From: Corticium candelabrum
Lineage: Eukaryota > Porifera > Homoscleromorpha > Homosclerophorida > Plakinidae
Assembly (NCBI RefSeq): GCF_963422355.1
Contig: NC_085101.1
Coordinates: forward strand, 3,386,002-3,450,001
DNA: 64,000 nucleotides
Direction: 5' to 3'
The notes under the pieces are model-generated. The model made no database searches. It worked only from the letters and a program-made list of their open reading frames with translations, and had not been told where the DNA came from. The position numbers were made by a program, and so were the translations under genes. Shown piece by piece: positions 24,547 through 36,945 of the stretch; the first letter of the stretch is position 1, and every line of letters begins with the position of its first letter.

Positions 24547-26489
24547 GGTACAGTTTGCTACTTAATTGTTGTTCGTTAATTAACTAATTATTAATATTTA
24601 TAAAATCACATTTAAGGTTCAAAAATACTACCATATATGTATACTAGTAACTATTGCAGAAGAAACTGCTTATTAATTAATCATGTACTCTGCTGTTCCA
24701 ATTAAGTAATTGTTTGCATAAGAAATGTATGGCAAACAGGCAGAATTACAGGAAGTTGTTGATCTGGACAGTCTGTTGCTAGCCTAAAATACATAGAAGC
24801 AATCCATGATCCATTTTAACAATACAATTAAAACAGACAATGAACATGCCTATTTCTCTAGTGGGTTTGCCGGACATAAAACAGGAATGACTTGTTCTGA
24901 ACACTTATTCTGAACACTCTAACTACAGTCTGTTCCTCTCTTTATATGAAGGAATATGAACAATTCAGGACATTTGTTGTTGTGGATTCAGTTAATGTGT
25001 AGTGGTGAGCTAATATTTAGTGGTGGATGTTTTGATTGATGTCTTCAGTCAATGTTTATTACTTTTATATTGTCAACATTGATTGGTGAAGAGTTTTAAA
25101 AATTTGTGATCAATATTTATTGATTTATGTAGTAAATATCGATTGATTATTAAAGTTAATATTTATATTGATCTAATACATTTCATTTTCTATAATTAAT
25201 TTACACAGTCAATATTGTAAATAGATTCAAAGTAACTTCTTTATTCTGGTTGTTGCAGATTCTAGAGACCTGGATAACTTCCATTATTGCACCTGCCAGA
25301 AGACGAATTACATGTGTGTTTTAGGCATAAGTCACCTATGTTTCGATTAATTAACATTTTCTGGATCTCGTTAAGGTACTTGCATGCAATGTCTCAGTTG
25401 TATGTACTCCACTTGTAAGTCAAAGGTTTGAATGTTTAGTTCATCTTTCGAGATTCTCCACAGAGTTACACAGAAAGTGTCTTTACTTCAGGGAGCTGTC
25501 GTGACCTGTTTTCTGTAGAAATGAGTGCAACTAAGTTTGTATAGCTGCATTACATTTTGACTCGTAGTAATTTTAGTTATTGTACTTTGTAAATTTGATA
25601 GATAATTTGCAGGATCTTCTGGGAGATCAGCCATGCTAAGAGATTTCTGAATAAATTTCAGTTTTGAAAAAACCAAAGGGCGGTGTTTCTTTACTATGAT
25701 GAGATGGAGCAGTTGATGATGCGTATTCACAGTATCTCATACCATGCTCAAACTGACCACAAATGGAACTACGTATATACAAGCACAAAACATTATCATG
25801 TTACTTTCTTCAACATCTAGAATGTACACTGTTATATCCAACTGGTAATGACTATAACTGGTTAAGATTGAGTTATGCGTATACAGCATTGTAAACTGGT
25901 AAACAGACATTATAAATCTCAATATCTGGTAAAAATGTCACAGCAGTCGCTAGATTTTGCTAGAGAGTACTTTGACATGTCATTCCCTGATCCACCTTCC
26001 AATATTCTTCACACATCCTATACACACAATGCAAAATATTAAGCATCTCATTCTTCAGATAAATGTTTGAATTTCTTTCTATGCATTGTAGTGTTCTGTC
26101 TAAGTGACTAGATGATTTTAGTCAGCATTTCATGTCCCATTTAATTATGAGATTGTACATTACACGAACTAGTTACTTGTAATCACATGTACCACACATC
26201 CTTGATAAGTACCTATAGCTAAAGCATGCTTCTTTTAAAGCATGCCGACACTATTTTGTTTAGACAATGTAGATATTAACCAATATGCATGGAAATTTGT
26301 TGCTGTCCAGAATACCACAAATTATATTATCTCACCACTACTCATGTTAACTGAATTCACAACTACAAATGTTGATTATTAATACTCTGCCACCTAGCTG
26401 CAGTAAAGTAATAAAAATACTTTGAGTTGAATGAGCTTGTTCATTAAGTAAATGTCCACACTCCTGTCTAAGTGGTGTCCTCCCACAGG

Positions 26490-27243
26490 CTATTCAAGAA
26501 GACAAGTGGTTCAACGAGGTCTGTCACATTCCTGACACTTCAAATCTTGAACTCTTGAACTTGAGCAAGATACAGCAATTTCAACATATTCTGTCAGGCA
26601 AGTCAGCCTCTGCTGTGGCATTTGGTGACACGACTAACTACCAAATGTCTAGACTGGCATGTGACAGATGGTTGCCTGATACACTGCTTAAAGGTATGGA
26701 TGGCATCGCTTCTCAATTGCTCATCACAAGACTGTCTTTGCCTTGTGCTATCTGAAGTTTGCAAATTCACGTTCAACACATCCATAGCATCAGCTCTGAA
26801 CAACAGAAAGAAGATTAGACTTATATTCCTGATTGTCAACGTACAAATTGATGCCATAACTGGATCTTCTGTTGCATCAAATACATTGATGAGTGGGAAT
26901 CATTGGACAGTGGTTGCTTTAGATTTGAATTCAAAGCTTCCTTCTATGGGGACCCATGGGATACCCAGTTCCTACCAACTTGTTGGTAGAAGTAAGACAA
27001 ACACTGGAAAATCTAAGCACTGCCTTACGTGAAAGAGTGGATATTCATGATTTGATTCCTATACATAGGCCAACATTTGACAAAGATGAAAAACATACAT
27101 GCTCAAGGCATTTGCAGCATTTTTTCCAAAAAATCCGTGAGCATACATCCGTTTACCACAGCTGTTCCTCTATTGTGACAAAGCCTAAAATCAAACTTTA
27201 CCTTCAACCAAGCCAATATGCTCACTACCCGAGAAATACCTAA
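26490..27243 (+). pseudogene. Ulp1-like (C48) cysteine protease remnant of the MULE, copy 1
   Basis: After an acceptor at about 26489 the frame reads AIQEDKWFNEVCHIPDTSN, then LACDRWLPDTLL, then, in shifted frames, NVQIDAITG, a NHWTVVALDLNSK block and PTNLLVEVRQTLENLSTALRE. WL.D..L followed by an HW....D.. block is the Ulp1/SENP peptidase pattern, and Ulp1-like domains are known in some MULEs. Frames shift at least twice. The catalytic Cys region cannot be placed. Confidence 0.5.
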
Positions 27244-28079
27244 GCAGTATGGCTGCTTTCTGATCAAATTAAAATTTCAAATATCATAGATAAGTCCATA
27301 TTAGCTGATGAAAACTTGCAGTCTCAGCAAATTCAAAGCCATCATCTCAAGCAACCTGAACGCTGAAAGCTTTGCTTAAGTTTGAGTAAAGCTTTCAAGA
27401 CCAAAGTTTCAGGAGAAAAATGTAATTCTTCAGCAGCTTCACCATGCAAAGCAACTACTGATCGGCCCTCCTGCTATATGCCTGACAAAGCAAACAAAGT
27501 TGGTAGAAAGAATTCATTGTCGCTAAGGCCGTTTCAGCTGGCAAGAGGAATCCTTTCTTTTCTAATGTACCCTGGTGCACTTCTAATGAGAGTCATTCAC
27601 AGAGTACAGAAGCTGACAATGTCAGTGAAACCTCCATGCCTGCTGTAGAACAACAGTCAGTTTATGTGAAGAGATGCACTTTAAGCACAGACACATTTTA
27701 ACAATTTCAAACTACCAGTGAAGCCAATCTAGAGCACCCACTTGATGCCAAACAAGAATGCAAATCTGATTCAGGCCTCCCTACCAGTATTATACCCTTG
27801 CTCCCTTAGCAGTACAACTATTTTGTTGACTCTCATTGTCAGCATGAATCGAAAAGATTCCTAGAAGCTGAAACAAGCAACTTTATTGTAGAAGCATTGA
27901 CAAGTGCAATTGTGAGACTGCAGCTGTCCAGTGGATTAAACATTTTGAAGAGGTTTCAAAAACCACCTATCGAATCACTACTGGTTTCAAAGCAAAAGGA
28001 CGACGGCTCCTTTTTAAAACTGTTCATCATCGTCATCATTACAGAAAACAGAAAACTCTGTCACAAATGTCCACAGAAA

Positions 28080-30133
28080 GCCAGTGCAAAGTAAAGAAAA
28101 CCACCGTACATTGTTCCACACGAGACAAGAATTGAATGTGTCCTAGCCTTTTAATAGTTAAGGTATACCTACCTAAGGCATATAGAATTTCAGACCACCC
28201 AGAATATCCTTGCCTTATCAATCTGAAGTACACACATAACCACCGAATCCACAGTTGCCATGCGCTCAGCTTTAGGCCAGTCACAGAAGCTGTAAAAAAG
28301 CGTACATTAGTCTCTTTGAGTCTGGCACCTCTGCTGCCTCTGCACCCACATGTACAAGATGTTCAACGCCTTTTTAGAAAATGGCGATCAGACAACATTG
28401 GACCAGAAAGTGGAGAGGCTATGTTTGAGCGACTGCTCGAGGAAGTACAACAATACAACGAGGAACATGAAAAAGGAAGTGGGCAAGTATTTCTTCAACC
28501 CTTATGAAGCAACGTACAGCTGCAATGAATATGGATGAACCTAAACCAAAGACCAGAAAGACTGATGCCAAGCTTTTTCTTTTAGCTCTAGTCACTCCTC
28601 TCGTGGCCAAAGTCCATGAAATGGTCACACAAAGTGCAGAGCTAGTCTTTTGTGACTCAACAGCCAGTCTTGATAACTTGAACACAGCTGTGTTCATACT
28701 TAGCTGCAGCACATCAGTAGTAGCTCTACCATTTACTGCAGTTATGACATCCAGTGAAGATGCTGTTGCCTTGTCAGCAAGGTTTACAGCACTGTGCCAC
28801 ATACTGCCAATAGTGCATGTTTTGGAAGAGGCCCAAATCTTGAACCACTAACACTATTGACAAATGATTGTGCAAGCAAACGGATTGCTCTAAAGAGTAC
28901 ATGGCCTCAAGCGAAGTTACACCTATGTGTCTTTCATTGTTTACAAAGTACATGGAGATGGCTCTGGAGCTCAAATTCTGGTATCTGTAGCACAGACAGA
29001 ATTACCTCTGTATGACACTAACAAAACGACTTGTTTATGCCCCAAATGAGCAAGCATTGACTACACTCAAACATAAAGTAGACGAAAGCACTTTTCAGAC
29101 ATTCAAAAAGAGACTAGGTGATTACTGGCAACAAAGGAAAGAATGGGTTGCTTGTTTCCAAACGAACTTTCCCACACGAGGCAACTATACTAACAATTAT
29201 TCAGAGGCTAGCATACGCATTATAAAAGACATCCTTTTCCAAAGGAATAAAGCTTGGAATGCGATGCAAATGTTCAATCTTCTCACACAGACTCTCAAAC
29301 TGTATTACCAGCGACGTTTAATTAATATCTGTTGCCACAAACAGATTAGATAATTTTGTCTCTACAAGATTTACTGTGACAGGAGTAAAAGAACACACAA
29401 TTCCATCTGACGACATTGTCGCAACAGATGACCCAGACGTTTACACTGTTGTGAGTCAGTCAGATAAGAATACAACGTCGACAGTAGACTTACACTGGGT
29501 GAGTGCACCTGTCCCATTAGAATGCAAAATCAACCTTGCAAACACCAATTTGCAGCAGCAATGAAGTATTGCAAAAGCAGTTTCAATACTATCCCAACAT
29601 ATTCACCTCAAGGCCATCAGCTTTTTGCAGCAGTGGCATTAGGACAACACTGCCAACCCATTTCCTTTTACAGTAATGTCCACAAAGAGCAGAAGAAGAA
29701 CATGTAAAATCTTTTTCCATCAGTGTGAATTGGTCTGATGACGATATCAAAACGTTCCTTTGAAAAAATTGCTCCTTGTTCCTGTAATACAATTCAAGTG
29801 GCAACTGCGGCTGACAACAACATTGATTTTAGCAATACATTTCAAAGAGATCAAGCACAACCAATTAACAGAGGAAGCTATGAAAAGTCAAGAGACATCA
29901 CTGAAAGAGTACTACAGGTCACTAAACATATCAAGGAAGGGTTGCATGAAAGTCATGTCACAGACAGCTTCATAGCTGCAGTAGAAGGTTTTGTTCTAAT
30001 TATTGAAAACTACAAGGCAAAGAAATCTATTCACCTGGTACACAGCAGCGACTGCTTTTTGCTCTACACATGTTTGGTAGAGGTGGGAGTCAGAAAACAA
30101 AAGAAAATATTCGAGTGCAACCTACTGCTGTAG
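28080..30133 (+). pseudogene. MULE transposase and SWIM zinc-finger remnant, copy 1
   Basis: The segments read KPKTRKTDAKLFLLALVTP, then LVFCDSTASLDNLNTAVFIL (the DDE-like MULE core), an ALKSTWPQAKLHLCVFHCLQ block (the C.FH motif typical of MULEs), then NYTNNYSEASIRIIKDILFQ. A SWIM motif follows near 29498-29560 (CTCP...PCKHQ, a CxC...CxH pattern) in another frame. Several frame changes and stops show decay. The Asp in VFCDSTAS and the downstream CVFH are intact by eye. The element could have supplied transposase in the past. Confidence 0.7.
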
Positions 30134-31319
30134 CTAGATGACACTTGAGGCTAAACCAACTGATTTAGACTCAATTCTGTACCAATTAGTCTCGATTTTG
30201 CCATTGCATGACAAACATTGATCAAGAAGTCGCTTTATTAGTATTTTGTGCTTCCATCCAAACACAAACATCCTGAAAAACCCTTGAAATTTCTTGCCTG
30301 GCAAATACTTTCGGCCACTACTGTATACACACCCTCATAAATTATAAATTACTATTTATTAATTAAATCACATTTAAGGTTCAAAATAATACCATAAATA
30401 CATAAATTGTGCTTTAAATACGGTTACTAAATACTTTATTCCAAAAAATTATAATTAGTGAATTAACTAATATCAATTATTAGCAAAATGTACAAACCTC
30501 TGCCGCCTTGCATAATAACTGCATCACGTAAAGCTTTTCTGGAGTCAATTTTTCTCGAGAAAGTCGATTTCTGCAAAGAAAACGGCTTGTAGCAACCAAC
30601 ATTCCCTGTATTGGAGCTCTCCTTTCACTAGCCACTGTTGCTTACTCAGTGTGGTAACTGCTCGCAGAGAAAGCGCAATTCCCACGATCTGTCAGCATAA
30701 CAACACATTTCGAACTACTAAATCGTGATCTGATCGAGCGTAAGCCATCATGCGTGCACGTGCAAGTAAAACTTATCCGGCTCCGTACTTGGTGTGTGTG
30801 TGTGATGTCGACCCCAATAATATTTTCTATGACGCGCAGAACGGTCTAGCTACGCGAGGCAGCATAAATAGCAACCACACCTCTAAAAGGCGCATATGTA
30901 GCGCTACTGCGCAAAATTTTACATAAATATTATAATTATATCAGGTGACAACGTATGCATGTTGGACGCACAGAGGATAGCCGGGACTTCGTTCCATCCA
31001 CGTGACGTTTTAGAACTCCCGTACGTCTCAGAATGGCGGCTTGTTGCTGTTTTGACAAGTCTTCTACGACTTCCTAAAGCTCTTCGCGTTCTGCAAATTA
31101 GAAGGACTCCTTTTGCGGTGTTGTTGCTGAACGGTATGGCTATGTTTTGAGTTCGCTAGTTTATTTTTTGTAACAAGTGAATTCGGTATTGTTTTTCGTG
31201 ATGAGTAACTCTACCTTACTTTAGAAATAAAACAAACGCGTAATAATCACATTTCTTTAGTTAACGCACGTTAGACAACATCTCAAATTGCATGCTTTCT
31301 TTTCTTCTAGACAAGACAC

Positions 31320-32966
31320 CTATATCTGTAATAACTTCCGGCCATTTCAATTTCCAATTTTCAAATTTCAATTTTAATTTTTTAATTGTTTAATTTTTCA
31401 TTTTTCTATTTTTGTCAAAGGTTTTCAATTATTTTGCTGAAAAAATTAATTCGCAAGCAAATTTTTATTTTTCATTATTCATATTTTCATTTTCGTTTTT
31501 ATTTTTTATTTCTATTTTTCTATTTTCTAGTTGTATTTTTGAGTCTATTTGGTTGAGTTGAATGTCAAAAGAATTGAACACGCAAAGAATGAAAAATGAA
31601 CGCAGCAAAAACGAAAAATGAAAGTCTTGCACAAAGTACGCAGCAGGGAGTCTGGAACGCGTGCAGTAGTCATAACTCAACGCAGTAGAGAGTCGTTTTT
31701 CATTCCAACGCGTGCTGCTGATTGGAAGGGGCGGAGTGGTTCTTGGACGTATGACTTCCGCCCTAGGACGATCTCTTGCAATTTCCGCTGTAACAAGAAG
31801 GAAATCTCAGACTCTTCCCCAAAATAATCAATCTCAGGTGTGAGCAGCCATTGCTGATGAGCACAGTACATATGCATGGTATATGAATTTATCTATTACC
31901 ACATATAACAACAATCTAGCTAAATCTAAACTCAACAAATTTAGTAACTATACTGAAACTCGTTCAAACTCAACTAGGCTTAATTAATTAATTAACTACC
32001 ATTTTATACACACAGTACATAGCAACTAAAAACAAAGATGTGGGTAGTAGCCTTGTTCACAGCGACGGTGACGGCCCGAAGTCAACCGAGTCTGAGCTAC
32101 CCGAGGTAATTGACCAGTCGTCCGGGTTACGAAGGTCTGCAGTGACAAGAGAGCCATCCGCAAGGACAGAAGCTCAAGATTCTCCCGAGGTGATCGATTA
32201 AGCAAATTGATTGAATTCCACGTAGTCGCGCGTGTGTAGAACAGCAAACCGAGCATATTTGTTTTTATTTGCTGTGTACTGCGGGTATGAATTGGTAGTT
32301 ATTCAATTAAGCCTAGTAGAGTTTGAACGAGTTTCAGTATAGTTACTAAATTTGTAGAGTTGTAGATTTAGCTAGATTGTTGTTATATGTGATAATAGAT
32401 AATAAATTCATATACCATGCATATGTACTGTGCTCATCAGGAATGGCTGCTCTCACCTGAGATTGATTATTTCTTGGGGGAGAGAGAGATTCCTTCTCGT
32501 TAGAGCGGAAATTGCAAGAGATCGTCCTAGGGCGGAAGTCGTGGAAGAACCACTCCGCTCCTTCCAACCAGCAGCACGCGTTGGAATGAAAAACAACTCC
32601 CTACTGCGCTGAGCTTATGACTAAGGCACGCGTTCCACCAGACTCCCTGCTGCGTACTTTGCACAAGGCTGTTTCATTTTTCGTTCTTGCTGCGATCAAT
32701 TTTCGTTCTTTCCGCGTTCAATTCTTTTTGACATTCAACTCAGCCAAATATAATCAAAATTAAAAAAAATTAAAAGTAAAAAATAAAATAAAAATAGAAA
32801 ACGAAAAATAAAATATAAAAAATGAAAAATACAAATTTGCTCGCCGTATTAATTTTTTAGCAAAATAATTGAAATCCTTTGATCAAAAAAGTGAAAAATA
32901 AAAAATTAAAAATTAAAATTAAAATTTGGAAATTGAAAATTGAAATGGCCGGAAGGATCACGGACC
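31320..32966. mobile_element. Non-autonomous foldback transposon with ~640-base inverted repeats
   Basis: The two ends are reverse complements: ttccggccatttcaattt at 31335 and its complement ending at about 32966, followed inward by an AT-rich tract, a conserved ~390-base block (31618-32005 versus 32290-32690) and a unique centre of about 290 bases. The right terminus ggatcacggacc resembles the terminus of the large element at 53851-58115, so it is probably a deletion derivative of that family. No transposase is present. Another copy begins near 63318 and is cut by the window end. Confidence 0.75.
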
Positions 32967-33852
32967 AATAACGTATGGGATTGAACATAACTTTTGGCAA
33001 CCGTTTCTCCGCTCTGTCTCGCCAGATACCTTTACATTTGCAGTCATGTTCTAGCTAATTTACCACTTTAGTCTAAAAAGTCGTTGCATGTTTAAGCTAA
33101 ATTAAACATGCATCCAGACTATATTGGATCAATGTCGTAAACAAACTGATGATGTTAAGACGGAGTCCAAGTTCAGGGTAACAAGACTTGTATTTGTTTA
33201 TCATATAGTACAATAGTTATCATATAGTCATTTTGGTAACAAAAATATATTAAATTAAGCGCTGTAGAGGATCCGAGGGTGTAGCACTTCAGCGATTCTT
33301 CATTACCCGAAGCGTGAAACGCTTTTAGTGCAGGCCGGTCACGTGACGTAGGACCGACCGACCCGATTCGCCTGTTAGGCAACAGCATAACACTTGATTG
33401 CGGATTGAGGCAAATACGTGACCGGATGTCACTCTCTTTCCCACACTCTTTTATACTATTAATTGGCTTTGACTAAAGATGTAAATTTAAACTCTTTAGT
33501 TAACTAAGGCACGCTGAGGGTTTGCACTGTGGTGCTTCTTCATTTAGTCATGTTTACCTGTCGTGTATAGAGTACCACTCAAATTAATTAGAAAATATTT
33601 AGTTAGGCCAACAGCAGTTTGGTTTGTTTTATATATGACGGTTCTTAGGGGTTTTAGTATACGTAAGCCAAAAATGCAGGAGCGTGGTTGCTCATCTATT
33701 TTCGCTAGTGATAGGCGTGGCTTGTTTTGTTGCCTTGCTTGTTTGTGCTCACGTGAGTTTTATTATCAAAACGATTGCGTGCTGCTTGTTTCAGACGTTG
33801 GTAACTCGCACTAATTACCGAAACTGATGTGCGACTTGCTTTGTAGTAGAAC
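32967..33852. other. Upstream region of the GPCR gene, no gene seen
   Basis: No recognisable coding motif, element or array. The last few hundred bases would hold the receptor's promoter and 5' UTR. Confidence 0.5.
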
Positions 33853-33979
33853 ATGGCAGAAGAGAGTAGACCTGCCTTTATTGTCGATGACGAAACTAGA
33901 TTCGCAATCGATACAACCAACGCTGTGTACGACTATTACAGGCCATTGTATGACGGTAAGAAATAAATCTATCTAGCAA

Positions 33980-34065
<86 letters not shown>

Positions 34066-35398
34066 ACTCTACTTTCTATCTTCAGTTTTGTCCAGCGATC
34101 CTTTCCATGGCGTTGTTTGGATGTTACTTTCGATTGGAATTATTGGCAACATATTGGTTGTGGTGTGGAGACTTGCACAGAAAAGAGATCAGAGATCGTC
34201 TCCTCTTTCAATCCTCATCATCATGCTAGCAGTTTCAGACTTCTTGTATTGTGTTCACTTGCTTCTTCTCGAGAGCTTGGTGCTTGATGTTAACCTAGAT
34301 CAAACAAACCATCTGTCATCCATCTCTGCTGGTAACATGTGCATGACAAGTGCTTGGCTGTCTTGGTTCTCTTGTCTCACAGCTCAGTGGGCAACTTTTA
34401 ACATTGCAGTTTACTCGTTTCAAGCAATGAGCAAGTTCTGTTCTCGTTGTTGCTGTTCACTAGTGTATAAGAGAAATCTGGTTATCACAATCATCTGCCA
34501 AGTTTTGATCAACGTGGTGATAATTGCTATTGACACCATTGTATTCGACAAATACGACCATTCTGACTTGTTTGATTTACCACTACAAGATTATGACAAA
34601 TATACACGCAATGACGTCTCCTCTAACTGGACAGAAGTTCGTATATACTCAAGACATGCACGCATTGCCCAAATTTTTGGACGTTGTGCTTGGGCACAGT
34701 CAAACGGATTTGGTTATTGCATAAACGGTACAATTTTATTCACACATGACAACCATACAACAGTCTCCAATGAGAGCTATTGCCTATTCCCGTTTGGTTA
34801 TGATTTACTAAACAATACATTTGAAGCACCAATAATAGGATCAAGCATAGCTTCTCTAGATACTGTTCTTACATTGACGTGTGCTATTCTCTATATACGT
34901 TTGTGGATAAAGCTTCGTGCAAGAGCAGTAAACTTAACAGGAAGATCTGACATGCACAAACTTCGATGTCGTTTGAGTGTAATTGTTCTCCTAAACACTT
35001 TTTGTTGGATTCCTGTGACTATACTACATTGGACAGTAGCTACCGATTACAAACTGACATGGTCAAACGATTCTACTGCGGCAAATGTTCTTCTCATCTC
35101 AATCAGTCCAGCAGTTAATCCTCTCATCTACACATTCACAGGAAAGAACTTTTTACTTTCAATTCGCAAGTTTTGTAGACGAATGAAATGCGACATATCT
35201 GTGAGACGAAGCAGTTCCAACTACCATGACGATCACACTAGAGGAGTTGAACGTTGCAGCTGTATTCCATGTGTCAGATGTGTTCACCAAGACGAAGAGA
35301 ACGATCCAGACAACTGGCCTACTCAAGATACTTCCGAATGGAATTCTGATCAGAGCAGACTTCTGTCGTCTACCAATGAATTAAGTGAAACTAACTAA
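33853..35398 (+). CDS. Class A (rhodopsin-like) seven-transmembrane receptor without a DRY motif, 2 exons, 471 aa
   Basis: Exons 33853-33955 and 34086-35398 join in frame across a short (AT)n-containing intron (donor G|gtaaga, acceptor ttcag). The N-terminus MAEESRPAFIVDDETRF has no signal peptide. Hallmarks: GNILVV in TM1, LAVSDFLY (Asp 2.50) in TM2, Cys before TM3 (GNMCMTSAW), CWIPV (CWxP) in TM6, and NPLIY in TM7. The TM3 cytoplasmic end reads NIAVYSFQAMSKF where DRY is expected, so ionic-lock signalling may differ. The long second extracellular loop has several N-glycosylation sequons (NWT, NGT, NHT, NES). The cytoplasmic tail is Cys-rich near its start (CSCIPCVRCVH) and acidic/Ser-rich at the end. 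Some features recall LGR/glycoprotein-hormone receptors, but no leucine-rich repeats precede it. The ligand is unknown. Confidence 0.85.
33987..34061. repeat. (AT)n microsatellite in the GPCR intron
   Basis: Near-perfect AT dinucleotide run filling most of the 130-base intron. Confidence 0.95.
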
Positions 35399-35546
35399 CA
35401 GATTCACATCAGCTACTGTTTTCAATGTGTGTCATTGCACAATATTCATATCGTATGCATGTTTGCTATCAAGATTGTATGAAGGTTTATAATTAAGTCT
35501 AGATCTGTTGTGTACACTAGATAAACACAAGCACAAATAAGAACAG

Positions 35547-36129
35547 TCAAGGGCGTATAGTGTGGCATGGGCTAGACCGGACTATAGCCTCATCATTTGT
35601 AGGCGTGGTCATAAAAATTGCGGACAGTAAATATGTGTGAGAACTAGAGCTATATAGACCAGTTGCACTCACATGAGCTAAACTGACCACCCTCACGCAT
35701 GGAAGACAGCCGGGACATTTTCGATAAGTTACAGTCCTGTTCTTCTCGGTTATCGCGACAGATTGTGAGATTCCGACAGTTGATGTCGCTCCAATGCTAA
35801 ATTGCAGAACACTGATGGTCGATACCTTTACGAAATTTCTCTCAGGAGTTGACCGAGGACGTCGACTTGTGGCCGCAGCGAGCCGACAGCACACCGGATG
35901 AATTTTTTTCTGAAAGTAAACTGCTTTGAAATCGGAATGCCGTATACTGCTGCCAGTTTCTCCTAAAGACAGGGCAACGGCTTCTTTAGCCTGTCAACAT
36001 CTTCAGACGACAACTATAGCTAGGTCTCCATGCATGGTAGCGCTTCCATGCTACTGACTATAGTAGTTATAGATAAACACGTACCTTTTCAGAATCTATT
36101 TCTTCTGGAAAAACTCTTTTGGAAGACAT
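35547..36129 (-). CDS. Possible two-exon gene of unknown function, about 162 aa
   Basis: A minus-strand ATG at 36129 opens MSSKRVFPEEIDSEK, ending exactly at an AAG|GTACGTG donor (36085). An acceptor (ttgacag) at 35990 resumes in the same phase with AKEAVALSLGETGSS and continues open for 147 codons to a stop at 35547. Charged and hydrophobic residues are balanced. A C-x2-C-x3-C cluster is present (KCPGCLPC). A donor-like gtgagg after CLPC could end the exon earlier. No domain is recognised. Support is the phase match and open frame only. It lies tail-to-tail with the GPCR. Confidence 0.35.
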
Positions 36130-36422
36130 GTGGCTGAAGAGGTTGGCAGAGCTCGAGCTGTGAAGAGGAAAAGTTTCGCTAACACACAGGAAAGCGATAG
36201 GAAGTTGCACCTGCACATTAAGCTAGCGGCGCGCTTCTCTCAAAACAAAACGTGCAAGCTCTACTCGCTACTTGCTGTCTTGTGGTTATATTAAATAAAA
36301 GGAGTCACGACCTCTGAGAATCATCAGTAGCATATACGAACATTGCACTCACAGTGGCTCAAAGCAGCTTGAATGAGGCACGATTTTCATATGCTAATCG
36401 GAAGTTGCTTATTTACTGAATA

Positions 36423-36423
<1 letters not shown>

Positions 36424-36470
<47 letters not shown>
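36424..36470. repeat. (AT)n microsatellite
   Basis: Pure AT dinucleotides. Confidence 0.95.
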
Positions 36471-36473
<3 letters not shown>

Positions 36474-36888
36474 AAAAAAGGAAGCGTTTATTGTACTTGT
36501 GTTCTGCTCAATGTTTGCTTGCAACCCAAAAATAGCAAGGAACAAACCGCATGTTGCCGCTCGCCGATCGATGTTTTATTGTGTGTTAAAAAATCCCTTG
36601 CATTTCCGTGGTGCATGCAACGCTTAGGCGTGTTTGCCTGTTGCAAATCAGCCGAGGTAATGGACGGATTCGTTTGACCACGCCTCCTTGATAGATAAAC
36701 GTCGACACAGGTCGTAACTCATAGGATTTCGAACGATATCGAATTATATGGGTCAAGCAGAAAACGTGAAAGTCGTACTATCCAGTACCGTAAATGACTG
36801 CTTTGCATGCAGGTGTACGTAGAGTTTGCATGAACATTAGTCACTTTCAGAATTTCTGGAGGGTTAGTACTATTAGTTGGAAACGTTA

Positions 36889-36901
36889 TATATATATATA
36901 A

Positions 36902-36942
<41 letters not shown>
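36889..36942. repeat. (AT)n microsatellite
   Basis: AT dinucleotides with one short interruption (aaatatgt). Confidence 0.93.

Positions 36943-36945
<3 letters not shown>

Larger units (their letters stand above)
24215..30840 (+). mobile_element. Decayed Mutator-like element (MULE), copy 1, with long terminal inverted repeats
   Basis: The sequence at about 24290-24560 recurs as its reverse complement at 30490-30780, giving terminal inverted repeats of several hundred bases. Between them lie, on the plus strand, remnants of an Ulp1-like protease, a MULE-type transposase and a SWIM zinc finger. Exact ends and target duplication are not determinable because the outer parts of the repeats have diverged. 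About 6.6 kb. Confidence 0.7.
24098..32005. repeat. Segmental duplication copy 1
   Basis: Direct homologue of 51318-64000 (cut by the window end). Homology begins at gagagaaaagtagatcttgaa and includes the decayed MULE, its right flank at 30850-31320 and the foldback element at about 31320. Because flank beyond the MULE's right end is also shared, this is a duplicated genomic segment rather than two independent MULE insertions. Copy 1 lacks the two insertions found in copy 2. Confidence 0.85.

Noticed and set aside
30959-31150. 63-codon frame that could be a gene's first exon
   Set aside because: The duplicate at 62957-63140 has in-frame stops (including right after the ATG), and no downstream exon is found.
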